From positions 248,001-312,000 of the forward strand of contig NZ_SNXE01000002.1 of NCBI RefSeq assembly GCF_004362405.1: DNA of 64,000 bases. The letters are read 5' to 3'. Within the stretch, counting starts at the first letter, position 1. Every line of letters begins with the position of its first letter. Shown one piece after another: positions 18,201-27,140 of this stretch. Under the pieces are notes generated by a model. It was not told where the DNA came from and did not search any database. It was given only the letters and a program-made list of their open reading frames with translations. The position numbers were made by a program, and so were the translations under genes. The stretch is from Roseateles asaccharophilus (GTDB lineage: Bacteria; Pseudomonadota; Gammaproteobacteria; Burkholderiales; Burkholderiaceae_C).

Positions 18201-20984
18201 TTAGCGGAACGAGTAGCTGATGCTGGCGTAGAAGGTACGGCCACGCGGGTCGGTGTAGGTGGGGTCGTAGGTGGCCAGGAAGTACTGGTCCTGGTTGGAG
18301 AACGGCGGCTGGGTATCCAGCAGGTTCTGGATGCCCACGCGCACGCGCATGGACTTGTCCACCTTCCACGAGCCGCTCAAGTCAAACAGCGAGTAGGCCT
18401 TGACGGTGCGGGGCTCGGCCTGCTTGTTCGTCACCGGGTTGAAGATGGTGCTCTGGTCAGCGTAGCTGGAGTAGAAGGTGTTGCCCAGCGTCAGACCGAA
18501 GGGGCCCATATCCCAGTCGATGCTGGCGCGATGACGCCAGCGCTGGATGACCTGGTCATTCAGGAAGCGACCGACATTGCTGACGAAGGGCTCACCCGCA
18601 CCGAACTGACGCTTGTACTCCAGCACATAGGTGCCGCTGAGATTCAGGCCGAAGCGTCCAAACTCCGTGCTGTCACTACGCCAGTTGGCTTCCAGGTCCA
18701 GACCCGAGGTCTTGAGCTCGCCTTGGTTCTCCTTGCGCAGGTCGATGTTGGTGATGACCTCGCCAAACTCGTCACGCGTCACCAGCTTGCCGTACTTGGC
18801 CTGGTTGTTGATGATGGTCTGGATGCCGATATCGCTGATCACATCGGTCTTGCGGATGTTCCAGTAGTCGATGCTGAATGTGGTCGACCTGGTGGGCTCG
18901 AACACGATGCCGAAGGAGGCCTGCTTGGAACGCTCCGGCTTCAGGTTCGGGTTGCTGTAGCGAGTCACGGGCGGCTGGCCCGAGCAGTCCGCCGGCGACA
19001 GGCCGGCCTTCACGCAGACCGGATCGGTCGGCGAGGCCGAGGCGGAACCGTAGCTGATCGGACGGTACAGCTCGCTGATGGTCGGGGCGCGGAAGCCCGT
19101 ACCGGCGGAGCCGCGCAGCATCACTTGCTTGCTGGGCTGGTAACGCACGCCCAGCTTGGGATTGGTCGTGCTGCCCACACCGCCGTAGTCGTCGTAGCGC
19201 AGCGCGACCTGGACTTCCAGCTCCTTGGTGAACGGTGCATTCAGTTCGCCGTAGACGCTGCCGATCTTGCGGCTGTTGCTGGTGGCCACCACACGGTCGC
19301 GCACGGGGTCACCGCCAAAATTGCCGGTGGCGTCGCCCGAGGTGCCGCGGTCGCCAGCGATCAGATTGCTGTTCAGCAGCGCCGAGGGCGTGAAGGAGGT
19401 CTCTTCCTGACGCAGCTCCGCGCCGACGGCCACGCCCAGCGCGCCGCCCGCCAGTTCGGTCAGCGTGCTGCTGGCCTTGAAGTCCACCGTGGTCGTGATG
19501 CCCTTGGCCTTGCGGGCGTCGTCACGGACGCGGATGCTGTCCCAGAGCGCCTTGCCAGCGGCCGGCGAGGCACCGAAGGGATTGATCGAGCCGTTCATGA
19601 CGCCTGCGACCATCTTGTCGAACAGGAAGTAGCCATCAACGTAGGCGTCGTTGGTCTTGTTCACGGCACGATTCAGCGCCGTTGTGTAATCCCAGTCGCC
19701 CAGCACACCGCTGACGCCCACGACGACGCGCTCTGCGTCGCTGGTGACCGTGTTGCTGCGATTGCCGGCCTCATCGGCGCGCAGGCGCAGGGTCATGAGC
19801 TGGGTATCGGGCAGCGGCAGCTTGTTGCTCAGATAGCCGTTGATGACCTTGACCGGCACATCCAGCAACTGCACCGGCACCGGGCTGTTGATGTATTTGG
19901 TGGTGGCGCGGGACTTGAGCAGCTCGGCGAACAGCTCGGTGTCGGCATTGAGCTTGAGGACCCCGCGGCTCAGTAAGGACAGCTTCTCGCTCTCGGGATA
20001 GATCTCGGTGTCCTGCAGATAGTCGAAGCTGCAGGCCTGGCTCAGGTTCAGCGGCGCGAACACGGTGCCGGGCGGGTTGCAGGCGGGCACGGCGGGATTG
20101 AAGGTGCGCTCCGTCACATCCTGGCCGTTGACCTTGTAGCCGGCGGCCTTCAGGGCGGCCAACTGGGCGCGGCGCGAGCTGCTGCTGCCCTGCAGCCGGA
20201 TATTGGCCGGGAAGGTGCGCGAGGACAGGTACAGGGGCAGGTTGTCGGCCAGCGGACGCTGCTTGATGAAGTCACGCTCCTGCGAATTCAGCGCACCGAG
20301 CTTCTGAACATCGAGCACGCCGAACAGATTGAAGCCGTCATCACGCACATTGCCGACGCCGCCTCCCACCGAGGCGGTGGTCTTCTCGGCGCCGCCCTCT
20401 TGGGTGCGTGCAGCGTAGACATTGATGTCCGCACCGCGATAGTCCTTGCGTGTGATGAAGTTGATCACGCCGCCGATGGCGTCGGTGCCATAGATGGCGG
20501 AGGCGCCGTCCTTGAGGATTTCGACGCGCTCGATCGCACCCGCGGGGATGTTGTTCAGGTCCACGCCGGAGCTGTCGCCGGGCGAGGCGAAGTTGGCCAT
20601 GCGGCGGCCGTTCAGCAGGATCAGGGTCGAGGAGACACCGATGCCGCGCAGGTTGGCGCCGTTGAAGCCACGCTGACCGCCCTGGTTGTCGGTGATGCTG
20701 GCGCCATCGGTCAGACCGGCCGTGTTGCCGCTGATGTTCTTCAGCAGCTCGGCCGCCGTGGTGACACCGGACTTGGCAATCTCTTCGCGCTTGAGCGTCT
20801 GTACCGGCAGGGCGGTCTCGCCCTCCAAGCGCTTGATGCTGGAGCCGGTCACCTCAATGCGTTCCAGCTTGTTGTCCTGCGCCAGCGCGGCGCCGCCCGC
20901 GAGCAGTGCGGCGGCCTGGGCCAGGGCTTGCAGTTTCAGGAACCGGGCGGGCGAGGCGCGGCGCGGCATGCGGGGCAGTGACAT
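18201..20984 (-). CDS. TonB-dependent outer-membrane receptor, linked to the cyanophycin locus
   Basis: A 927-residue receptor with a signal peptide (LQALAQAAALLAGGAALAQ; cleavage near residue 36), a TonB-box-like IEVTGSSIKR, a plug domain (about 50-170; LLNGRRMA, VEILKDGASAIYGTDAIGGVINF) and a 22-strand barrel ending in ...YASISYSFR. There is no N-terminal signalling extension. ATG 20984 is chosen because the signal peptide follows it; the frame stays open upstream without signal. It is divergent from the cyanophycinase operon and shares its palindrome-bearing control region, so it probably imports cyanophycin fragments or dipeptides. That substrate is inferred from context; the family as a whole carries siderophores, vitamins, peptides and glycans. 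Confidence 0.92.
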   Translation of the reverse strand: MSLPRMPRRASPARFLKLQALAQAAALLAGGAALAQDNKLERIEVTGSSIKRLEGETALPVQTLKREEIAKSGVTTAAELLKNISGNTAGLTDGASITDNQGGQRGFNGANLRGIGVSSTLILLNGRRMANFASPGDSSGVDLNNIPAGAIERVEILKDGASAIYGTDAIGGVINFITRKDYRGADINVYAARTQEGGAEKTTASVGGGVGNVRDDGFNLFGVLDVQKLGALNSQERDFIKQRPLADNLPLYLSSRTFPANIRLQGSSSSRRAQLAALKAAGYKVNGQDVTERTFNPAVPACNPPGTVFAPLNLSQACSFDYLQDTEIYPESEKLSLLSRGVLKLNADTELFAELLKSRATTKYINSPVPVQLLDVPVKVINGYLSNKLPLPDTQLMTLRLRADEAGNRSNTVTSDAERVVVGVSGVLGDWDYTTALNRAVNKTNDAYVDGYFLFDKMVAGVMNGSINPFGASPAAGKALWDSIRVRDDARKAKGITTTVDFKASSTLTELAGGALGVAVGAELRQEETSFTPSALLNSNLIAGDRGTSGDATGNFGGDPVRDRVVATSNSRKIGSVYGELNAPFTKELEVQVALRYDDYGGVGSTTNPKLGVRYQPSKQVMLRGSAGTGFRAPTISELYRPISYGSASASPTDPVCVKAGLSPADCSGQPPVTRYSNPNLKPERSKQASFGIVFEPTRSTTFSIDYWNIRKTDVISDIGIQTIINNQAKYGKLVTRDEFGEVITNIDLRKENQGELKTSGLDLEANWRSDSTEFGRFGLNLSGTYVLEYKRQFGAGEPFVSNVGRFLNDQVIQRWRHRASIDWDMGPFGLTLGNTFYSSYADQSTIFNPVTNKQAEPRTVKAYSLFDLSGSWKVDKSMRVRVGIQNLLDTQPPFSNQDQYFLATYDPTYTDPRGRTFYASISYSFR

Positions 20985-21133
20985 GGTGAGTGGGCCTTGT
21001 TGACGGGGTTGCGGATGCGGCTGTGCAGCGGGGCTCTGCGTCAGGGCAGGGCGGGTAGGGGCTGGCGACAGGCCTGGCACGCACTCTAGAAAGCGGGCGG
21101 GCTCGGCCGTGAGGGGGTTTTGGCGGGGCGGTC

Positions 21134-21204
21134 GCTTTGGCGCAAGTGCGGGTCGCTTGCATGCAAGCCTTGTGACGGTCGCGCTTCGGGGCTTGCATGC
21201 AAGC
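21134..21204. promoter_or_regulatory. Operator array between the TonB receptor and cyanophycinase genes
   Basis: The 330-base divergent gap (20985-21314) contains two identical 14-base palindromes GCTTGCATGCAAGC at 21155-21168 and 21191-21204 (centres 36 bases apart). A degenerate copy, GCTTTGGCGCAAGT, lies at 21134-21147, its centre 21 bases (two helical turns) before the first. They are likely binding sites for the regulator of both transcription units. No other gene or convincing promoter was found in this gap. Confidence 0.65.
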
Positions 21205-21314
21205 GACATGCATTTGCCGGCATTGCGCGCTGCGGCACACTCCGGGGCCAAACCCGCTGGTGGGTAGGCAGGGGCGTCGGCAAGATCGCGCCACTTTTCA
21301 ACCCGCCTGATCCC

Positions 21315-22559
21315 ATGCCTGCCCTCGCACGACTCCGATTTGTTGCCGCTTGCGCCGCCTTGCTGGCCGGTGCTGCCGGCGCCCAGACCGCCATTCCCAT
21401 CGGCGGCGCCCTCAAGTACGACAACCATGCGGTGTGGAAGCGCATCGTCGACGAGGCCGGCGGTCCCGGTGCCCGATTCGTGGTGTTCAGCACCGCCGCC
21501 GCCAATCCCGAGCGCAGCGCGCGCCAGATCGTGGAGGCGCTCAATCGCCAGGGCGCACAGGCGCAGTGGGTGCCCGTGGCGCCGCGTTTGAAAGACCGCG
21601 ATCTGAAGACCGAGCTGGAGAACCCCGCCAATCTGGAGCTGGTGCGCCATGCCCGCGGCGTCTATTTCTCCGGCGGCGCCCAGGAGCTGATCGTGGACAC
21701 CTTGCAGCCCGCTGGCCAGCCCACGGCGCTGTTGCAGGCGATCTGGGAGGTCTATCGCGGCGGCGGCGTGGTGGCCGGCAGCAGCGCCGGCGCCGCCATC
21801 ATGAGCACCGTGATGTTCCGGGACGCCCAGGACACCCTGCGCGTGCTCAAGGGCCAGCTGCGCGAGGGCCGGGAGATCGACCGCGGCCTGGGCTTTGTGG
21901 GGCCCGAGCTTTTCATCGACCAGCACTTTCTCAAGCGTGGCCGCTTTGGTCGCATGCTGCCCCTGATGCAGGCCAAGGGCTACCGCCTGGGCCTGGGCGT
22001 GGACGAGGACAGCGCCGCCATCATCAAGAACGGTCAGATTGAGGTGATTGGCGCCAAGGGTGCCTTGCTGGTGGATCTGTCCCAGGCCCGTCACGAGCCG
22101 CAGCTCGGCGCCTTCAATGTGCGCGGAGCCCAGCTGAGCTATCTGGACCGCGGCGATCGCCATGATCTGAAGACCGGCGTGACCACCCCCTCGCCGCAGA
22201 AGGCCGCCGACCTGGCCATCGATCCCAAGGCCCCGAACTTCAAACCCTACTTCAAGAGCGTGCCCTTCTATGCGGACATGCTGGGCGACACCACGGTGGT
22301 GAACGCCATGGGCACCCTGCTGGACAGCCCGGCCGGCGAGACCCTGGGTCTGGCCTTCGCCGGCACCCCGGCGGCCGATGACAGTCAGCCGGACCTGGGC
22401 TTCGAGTTCCGGCTCTACAAGACGCCCGCCACGCGTGGCTGGTTCACCGGCGCTTTCGGGGGCGAGGACTACACCGTGGTCCGCATGGGCCTGGACGTGA
22501 TGCCGGTCCAGATACAGCGTCCCCTCTACCGTCTGATGCCTGTTCAGACCTCGCGCTGA
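21315..22559 (+). CDS. cphE: Secreted cyanophycinase (CphE type, peptidase family S51)
   Basis: A 414-residue cyanophycinase with a signal peptide (residues 1-23, AGA-Q cleavage), so it acts in the periplasm or outside the cell. S51 enzymes are serine exopeptidases that release beta-Asp-Arg dipeptides from cyanophycin. The nucleophile elbow is AGSSAGA with the catalytic Ser at 157; GGGVVAGSSAG, FSGGAQ and FIDQHFLKRGRFGRM match the family. The ~120 extra C-terminal residues are typical of extracellular CphE rather than the shorter intracellular CphB. No cyanophycin synthetase (cphA) is in the window, supporting scavenging. First gene of a run of six in one direction. Confidence 0.9.
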   Translation: MPALARLRFVAACAALLAGAAGAQTAIPIGGALKYDNHAVWKRIVDEAGGPGARFVVFSTAAANPERSARQIVEALNRQGAQAQWVPVAPRLKDRDLKTELENPANLELVRHARGVYFSGGAQELIVDTLQPAGQPTALLQAIWEVYRGGGVVAGSSAGAAIMSTVMFRDAQDTLRVLKGQLREGREIDRGLGFVGPELFIDQHFLKRGRFGRMLPLMQAKGYRLGLGVDEDSAAIIKNGQIEVIGAKGALLVDLSQARHEPQLGAFNVRGAQLSYLDRGDRHDLKTGVTTPSPQKAADLAIDPKAPNFKPYFKSVPFYADMLGDTTVVNAMGTLLDSPAGETLGLAFAGTPAADDSQPDLGFEFRLYKTPATRGWFTGAFGGEDYTVVRMGLDVMPVQIQRPLYRLMPVQTSR

Positions 22560-22568
22560 AAGCCCCCC

Positions 22569-23690
22569 ATGAGAAGCGAGATTCACGCGCTGCCGGCGGC
22601 GAGCGCCGGCACGACACGCCTGTTGCGCAGCCTGCATTTCGGCACGGGCCAGAGCGGGCGCAAGGCCTATATCCATGCGGCCCTGCACGCCGACGAGGTG
22701 CCGGCCATGCTGGTGGCCCAGCATTTGCGTCAGCGCCTGCTGGCGCTGGAGGCCCAGGGCTTGATCACGGGCGAGGTCGTGCTCCTGCCCCTGGCCAATC
22801 CCGTGGGCCTGTCCCAGGATCTGCAAGGGGCGCATTTCGGCCGCTTCGATGCGGCCACGGGCCTGAACTTCAACCGCGCCTATCGCCACCTGACCCAGGC
22901 CCTGATTCCCCGCCTGGAGCCGCTGCTGGGCCAGGACGGCGAGATCAACAAGCAGCTGGTGCGTCGCGAGGCCCTGGCCTTGCTCGCGGATTGGCAGCCC
23001 CAGACCGAGACCGAGGCGCTCAAGCAGCTGCTGCAGCGTCTGGCCATGGACGCCGATGTGGTGCTGGACCTGCACTGCGATCACCAGGCGGTGATGCATC
23101 TCTATGCCGGCACGCCGCTGGAGGCCCCGGCGCGTGAGCTGGGCGCCTTGCTGGGGGCTCAGGCCCTGCTGCTGGCCCGGGCTTCGGGCGACGACCCCTT
23201 TGACGAGACCATCTCTCGCATCTGGTGGGAGCTGGCCGAGCATTTCGCGGGCCGCTTCCCCATTCCCCAGGCCTGCTTTGCCGCCACGGTGGAGCTGCGT
23301 GGCGAGACCGAGACCGACCACGGCCTGGCGGCCGGTGATGCGCTGGCCTTGCTGGCCTTTTTGCAGCGCCAGGGCCTGATCGAAGGTCCGCCCCTGCTGC
23401 CCCTGCCCGCCGAGCGCTGCGAGCCCACGCCGCTGGAGGGGGTGGAGCCGCTGACGGCCCCGCATGCCGGTCTGCTGGTCTTTGCCAAGGCACCGGGCGA
23501 CTGGGTCGAGGCCGGAGATCTGGTGGCCGAGCTCATCGATCCGCTCAATGACACCGTCACCCCCTTGCGCGCCAGCGTCTCAGGTCGGCTGTTCGCCCGC
23601 GTCTCGCGACGCTGGGCCGGGCGTGGCATGCGCGTGGCCAAGGTGGCCGGCGCCCAGGCCTATCGCAGCGGCAAGCTGCTCTCCATGTGA
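22569..23690 (+). CDS. cphZ: M14/aspartoacylase-family hydrolase, probable beta-Asp-Arg dipeptidase (CphZ/AotO type)
   Basis: A 373-residue zinc hydrolase of the succinylglutamate desuccinylase/aspartoacylase group. The likely zinc ligands are H40 and E43 (HADE) and H169 (DLHCDH), with E242 (TVELRGE) at the catalytic glutamate position. There is no signal peptide, so it is cytosolic. Generic annotation would be succinylglutamate desuccinylase, but AotO of the Pseudomonas aeruginosa aot operon, of the same family, is known as a cyanophycin dipeptide hydrolase (CphZ). The position here between cyanophycinase and an ArgR-type regulator matches that function: splitting beta-Asp-Arg to Asp and Arg. 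Function is inferred from family and context. Confidence 0.8.
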   Translation: MRSEIHALPAASAGTTRLLRSLHFGTGQSGRKAYIHAALHADEVPAMLVAQHLRQRLLALEAQGLITGEVVLLPLANPVGLSQDLQGAHFGRFDAATGLNFNRAYRHLTQALIPRLEPLLGQDGEINKQLVRREALALLADWQPQTETEALKQLLQRLAMDADVVLDLHCDHQAVMHLYAGTPLEAPARELGALLGAQALLLARASGDDPFDETISRIWWELAEHFAGRFPIPQACFAATVELRGETETDHGLAAGDALALLAFLQRQGLIEGPPLLPLPAERCEPTPLEGVEPLTAPHAGLLVFAKAPGDWVEAGDLVAELIDPLNDTVTPLRASVSGRLFARVSRRWAGRGMRVAKVAGAQAYRSGKLLSM

Positions 23691-23700
23691 GATCCTTTCG

Positions 23701-25089
23701 ATGAAACTGCGTCTACCCAATACCTTCGTCCTGCTCTTCGCCCTGCTGGCCGTGATCGCCCTGGCCACCTGGGTGGTGCCCGGCGGCCAGTACGACACCC
23801 TCATGCTCAATGGCAAGAAGGTGGTCAACCCCGACTCCTTCCGCTGGGTGGAGAGCCGCCCCCAGGGCCTGGTGGCCCTGATGATGTCGCCCATCAAGGG
23901 CTTTGTGGAGGCGGGGCTCATCATCGGCTTCGTGCTCATCGTGGGTGGCACCTTTGCCGTGCTGCAGCAGAGCGAGGCCATCGATGCGCTGATCAAGTCG
24001 GTGGCGCGCGCCCACAGCCGCTCGGCCTTTGTGCGCGTGGCCCTGATTCCCATCTTCGTCACGCTCTTCTCCATTGGCGGCGCCACCTTCGGCATGGCCG
24101 AGGAGGCCATTCCCTTCGTGCTGATCTTCATTCCCCTGGCCCTGGCCCTGCGCTATGACAGCGTGGTGGGCGCGGCCATCCCCTTCGTGGGCTCGCAGAT
24201 CGGCTTTGCCACCGCCTTCCTCAATCCCTTCAATGTGGGCGTGGCCCAAGGCATCGCGCAGGTGCCCATGTTCTCGGGCCTGGGCTATCGTTTTCTGTGC
24301 TGGGCGGTGTTCACGACCCTGACCATCGCCTTTCTGATGTGGTACGCCGCCCGCATCAAGCGCGACCCGCGCCTGAGCCCGACCTTCGAGCTCGACGAGG
24401 AGAAGCGCCGCAATCTGGACTTGGCCGCCTTTGAGCAGTTCAGCGGCATGACCCGCACCCACAAGGCGGTGCTGGCCCTGTTCGTGGGCACCCTGGGCGC
24501 CATGATCGTGGGCGTGGTGAAGTTCGGCTGGTACATCGAGGAGATTGCCGCGCTCTTCCTGTCCATGGCCATCCTGGTGGGCGTGGTGGCGCGGCTCGGC
24601 CAGGAGCGCTGGGTGGCCGCCTTTGTGGGCGGCGCCAAGGACCTGGTGGGCACGGCCCTGGTGATTGCCCTGGCCAAGGCCACCGTGATCCTGATGCGCG
24701 ATGGCCACATCATCGACACCCTGCTGCATGCTCTGGTGCCCTATGTGGAGTCCGCCAGCCCGGTGTTCGCCGCGCAGAAGATGTTCGTCATCCAGTCGGT
24801 GATCAACTTCTTCATCCACAGCGGCACCGGTCAGGCCGCGCTGACCATGCCCATCATGGCGCCCTTGGCCGATCTGGTGGGTGTCACGCGCCAGACCGCC
24901 ATCCTGGCCTTCCAGTTCGGCGAGCTGAGCACGCCCATCATCCCCACCTCGGGCATCACCGTGGGCGTGCTGGCCCTGGCCGGCATTCCCTTCGGCCGCT
25001 GGGTGCGCTGGATGCTGCCGCTGCAGGTGGTGTATTTCCTCGTGGCCCTGGCCCTGCTCGTGCCGCCCGCGCTCACGCAGTGGCAGTAA
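23701..25089 (+). CDS. YfcC-family transporter, candidate importer of beta-Asp-Arg or arginine
   Basis: A 462-residue polytopic inner-membrane protein of the YfcC/DcuC-like family, with about 11-12 hydrophobic segments. It begins MKLRLPNTFVLLFALLAVIALATWVVPGGQY, and contains the family motif FGMAEEAIPFVLIFIPLALALRYD and two re-entrant-like segments (AFLNPFNVGVAQG, INFFIHSGTGQAALTMPIMAPLADL). The YfcC substrate is not firmly known; basic amino acids and dicarboxylates have been proposed. It lies ten bases after cphZ and nine before the regulator. In Pseudomonas the equivalent job is done by the aot ABC transporter, so this may be an alternative dipeptide importer. Confidence 0.85.
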   Translation: MKLRLPNTFVLLFALLAVIALATWVVPGGQYDTLMLNGKKVVNPDSFRWVESRPQGLVALMMSPIKGFVEAGLIIGFVLIVGGTFAVLQQSEAIDALIKSVARAHSRSAFVRVALIPIFVTLFSIGGATFGMAEEAIPFVLIFIPLALALRYDSVVGAAIPFVGSQIGFATAFLNPFNVGVAQGIAQVPMFSGLGYRFLCWAVFTTLTIAFLMWYAARIKRDPRLSPTFELDEEKRRNLDLAAFEQFSGMTRTHKAVLALFVGTLGAMIVGVVKFGWYIEEIAALFLSMAILVGVVARLGQERWVAAFVGGAKDLVGTALVIALAKATVILMRDGHIIDTLLHALVPYVESASPVFAAQKMFVIQSVINFFIHSGTGQAALTMPIMAPLADLVGVTRQTAILAFQFGELSTPIIPTSGITVGVLALAGIPFGRWVRWMLPLQVVYFLVALALLVPPALTQWQ

Positions 25090-25098
25090 AGTGCTCGC

Positions 25099-26094
25099 GT
25101 GAACCCCGCCGCCCCGCTGCCTACCCGTCGCTGCGCGCTGCTCTTGCTGCCCGGCGGCACGGCGCTGGCCGCGGCGGGCCTGCTCGAAGCGCTGGGGCGG
25201 CTCAATGAGCTGCAGGACGAGGTTCGCTACGAGCCCGTCTGTCTGAGCCTGGGGGAGGGCGCCGGTGCCCTGCGCAGCCGCCCGATGCGCTCGGAGGAGC
25301 GCGACTGGTTTGCCTTCTTCGTGATCGGCGGCGACGACAGCCTCGCCGCCTCGCCCGGCCTGCAGCTGCTGCTGCGCGACCTGGTCGCCGCCGGCGTGGC
25401 GCACCTGGGGGCCGTGGGCAGTGGCAGCCTCTGCCTGGCCCGGGCCGGCCTGCCGGCGGGGCGCCGCATGACGGCCGACTGGTCCCTGATCGATGCGCTG
25501 CGCAGCGACCATCCCGAGGTGGTCTGGTGCAACCAGGTCTGGGAGATGGACCTGGCCCGCGCGCCCGCCCTGCTGAGCTGTGCCGGCGGCGCCTCCAGCC
25601 TGGACCTGGCCTGCGCCTGGGCGGCCAGTCTTCATGGCGAGCGTGCGGGTCAGCAGCTGGCCGTGCTGCTCGGGCTGGAGCAGGTGCGCGGCCGCGAGGT
25701 GCGGCCCCGGGTGCCGGAGCAGGGCGGGCGCACCAGCGCCAAGCTGGCCGAGGCCTTGGCCCTGATGGAAGCCAATCTGGCCGAGCCCCTGCCCACCGAG
25801 GAGGTGGCGCGCCTGGTGGGCGTGTCGCGCCGCCAGCTGGAGCGCTTGTTCAAGCAGCACCTGGATTCTCTGCCTTCGCGTCACTATCTGGAGCTGCGGC
25901 TGCAGCGGGCGCGCCGCCTGCTGCAGCACAGCGGGCAATCCATACTCCAGATCGGTCTGTCCTGCGGCTTCTCCTCGGGGCCGCATTTTTCCAATGCCTA
26001 CAAGGCCGCCTTTGGCCGTACCCCGCGGGAGGAGCGCAGCGCCGGCGCGCGCGCCGCCCTGCCGTGGCGCGCCAGCGGAGAATCCAGCGCATGA
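25099..26094 (+). CDS. argR: ArgR-type AraC-family transcriptional regulator
   Basis: A 331-residue GlxA-like regulator with an N-terminal DJ-1/PfpI-type domain (about 10-190) and a C-terminal AraC double helix-turn-helix (about 215-325): EEVARLVGVSRRQLERLFKQHL and SILQIGLSCGFSSGPHFSNAYKAAFG. The C-terminus closely resembles Pseudomonas ArgR, the arginine-responsive activator of aot, aru and ast genes (unrelated to E. coli ArgR). The N-domain has no obvious catalytic cysteine, fitting a ligand sensor. A GTG start at 25099 is used; the stop overlaps aruF by four bases. It probably controls this locus through the 21134-21204 sites. Confidence 0.85.
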   Translation: MNPAAPLPTRRCALLLLPGGTALAAAGLLEALGRLNELQDEVRYEPVCLSLGEGAGALRSRPMRSEERDWFAFFVIGGDDSLAASPGLQLLLRDLVAAGVAHLGAVGSGSLCLARAGLPAGRRMTADWSLIDALRSDHPEVVWCNQVWEMDLARAPALLSCAGGASSLDLACAWAASLHGERAGQQLAVLLGLEQVRGREVRPRVPEQGGRTSAKLAEALALMEANLAEPLPTEEVARLVGVSRRQLERLFKQHLDSLPSRHYLELRLQRARRLLQHSGQSILQIGLSCGFSSGPHFSNAYKAAFGRTPREERSAGARAALPWRASGESSA

Positions 26095-27140
26095 GCCCTG
26101 CCCACGACCTGCTGCTGCGCCCGGTGGCGCCCGAGGATCTGCCCGCCCTGGAGCGCATCGCCGCGGCCACGGCCGATGGCATCAGCTCCCTGCCCGAGGA
26201 CCGCGAGCGCCTGCGCGAGCGCATCGAGCGTTCCTGCCAGGCCTTTGCCAGCGAGGACGCGGCCAGCGGCGAGGAGACCTATCTCTTCGTGCTGGAGGAG
26301 CGTGGCCGGGTGATAGGCAGCAGCGGCATCGCCGCCAGCGCCGGCTTTCACGATCGCTTCTACAGCTACCGCAATGAGTTCGTGGTCCATGCCTCGGCGG
26401 CCCTGGGGGTGAGCCAGCGTCTGCACACCCTGCATCTGTGCCACGACCTCACCGGTGTGACCCTGCTCACCAGCTTCTATATCGAGCCCGCCTACGAGGC
26501 CGGTCTGGCGCCGCAGCTGCTCTCGCGCGCGCGCCTGCTCTTCATCGCCCTCTTTGCCGAACGCTTCAACAGCCGCATTGCGGCCGAGCACCCGGGCCTG
26601 GTGGATGCGCAAGGCCACAGCCCCTTCTGGGATGCGGTGGGGCGGCGTTTTTTCAATATGGACTATGCCCAGGCCGAGAAGGTGGTGGGCGGGCGCAGCA
26701 AGGCCTTCATCGCCGATCTGATGCCGCATTCCCCGGTCTATGTGCCCCTGCTGCCCGAGGCGGCGCAGTTCGCCATCGGCCAGCTCCACCCCGTGGGCGA
26801 GCTGCCCTTCGGCATCCTGCAGGACGAGGGCTTTGATGCCGACACCTATATCGACATCTTCGACGGCGGCCCCACGGTGGAAGGGCGCTTGGAGCTGCTG
26901 CGCAGCGTGCGTCAGGCGCGACGCCTTGCCTTGCGGCCGGGCGCGCTGGGCCTGGGCCAAGAGCATTGGCATCTGGTCTGTACCGAGCGGCGCCGTGACT
27001 TCCGCGCCAGCCTGGCCCGGCTGCCGGCCGGCGTCCAGGAGCTCTCGCCCGAGCACCGGGTCTTCGAGCGCCTGGGCCCGCCGCCCGGCGCGAGCGTGAT
27101 GGTCTCGCCGCTGGATGCGGTTCAGGAGGAGCTGCGATGA
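26091..27140 (+). CDS. aruF: Arginine N-succinyltransferase (AstA/AruF)
   Basis: First enzyme of the arginine succinyltransferase (AST) pathway, transferring succinyl from succinyl-CoA to the arginine alpha-amino group. The 349-residue protein carries the family landmarks LLRPVAPEDLPALERIA, FYSYRNEFVVHAS, TLHLCHDLTGVTLLTSFYIEP, GHSPFWDAVGRRFFNMDY and a C-terminal FDGGPTVE. It overlaps the regulator by four bases and the next gene by four bases. In pseudomonads the enzyme is a heteromer of AruF and AruG. The remaining AST enzymes are not in the window. Confidence 0.93.
   Translation: MSPAHDLLLRPVAPEDLPALERIAAATADGISSLPEDRERLRERIERSCQAFASEDAASGEETYLFVLEERGRVIGSSGIAASAGFHDRFYSYRNEFVVHASAALGVSQRLHTLHLCHDLTGVTLLTSFYIEPAYEAGLAPQLLSRARLLFIALFAERFNSRIAAEHPGLVDAQGHSPFWDAVGRRFFNMDYAQAEKVVGGRSKAFIADLMPHSPVYVPLLPEAAQFAIGQLHPVGELPFGILQDEGFDADTYIDIFDGGPTVEGRLELLRSVRQARRLALRPGALGLGQEHWHLVCTERRRDFRASLARLPAGVQELSPEHRVFERLGPPPGASVMVSPLDAVQEELR

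Noticed and set aside
20985-23465. Very long minus-strand open frame continuing upstream of the TonB receptor across cphE and cphZ
   Set aside because: It is antisense to two well-supported genes, its translation is low-complexity His/Gln/Ala/Gly-rich, and the receptor's signal peptide begins at 20984. High GC content keeps this frame open.
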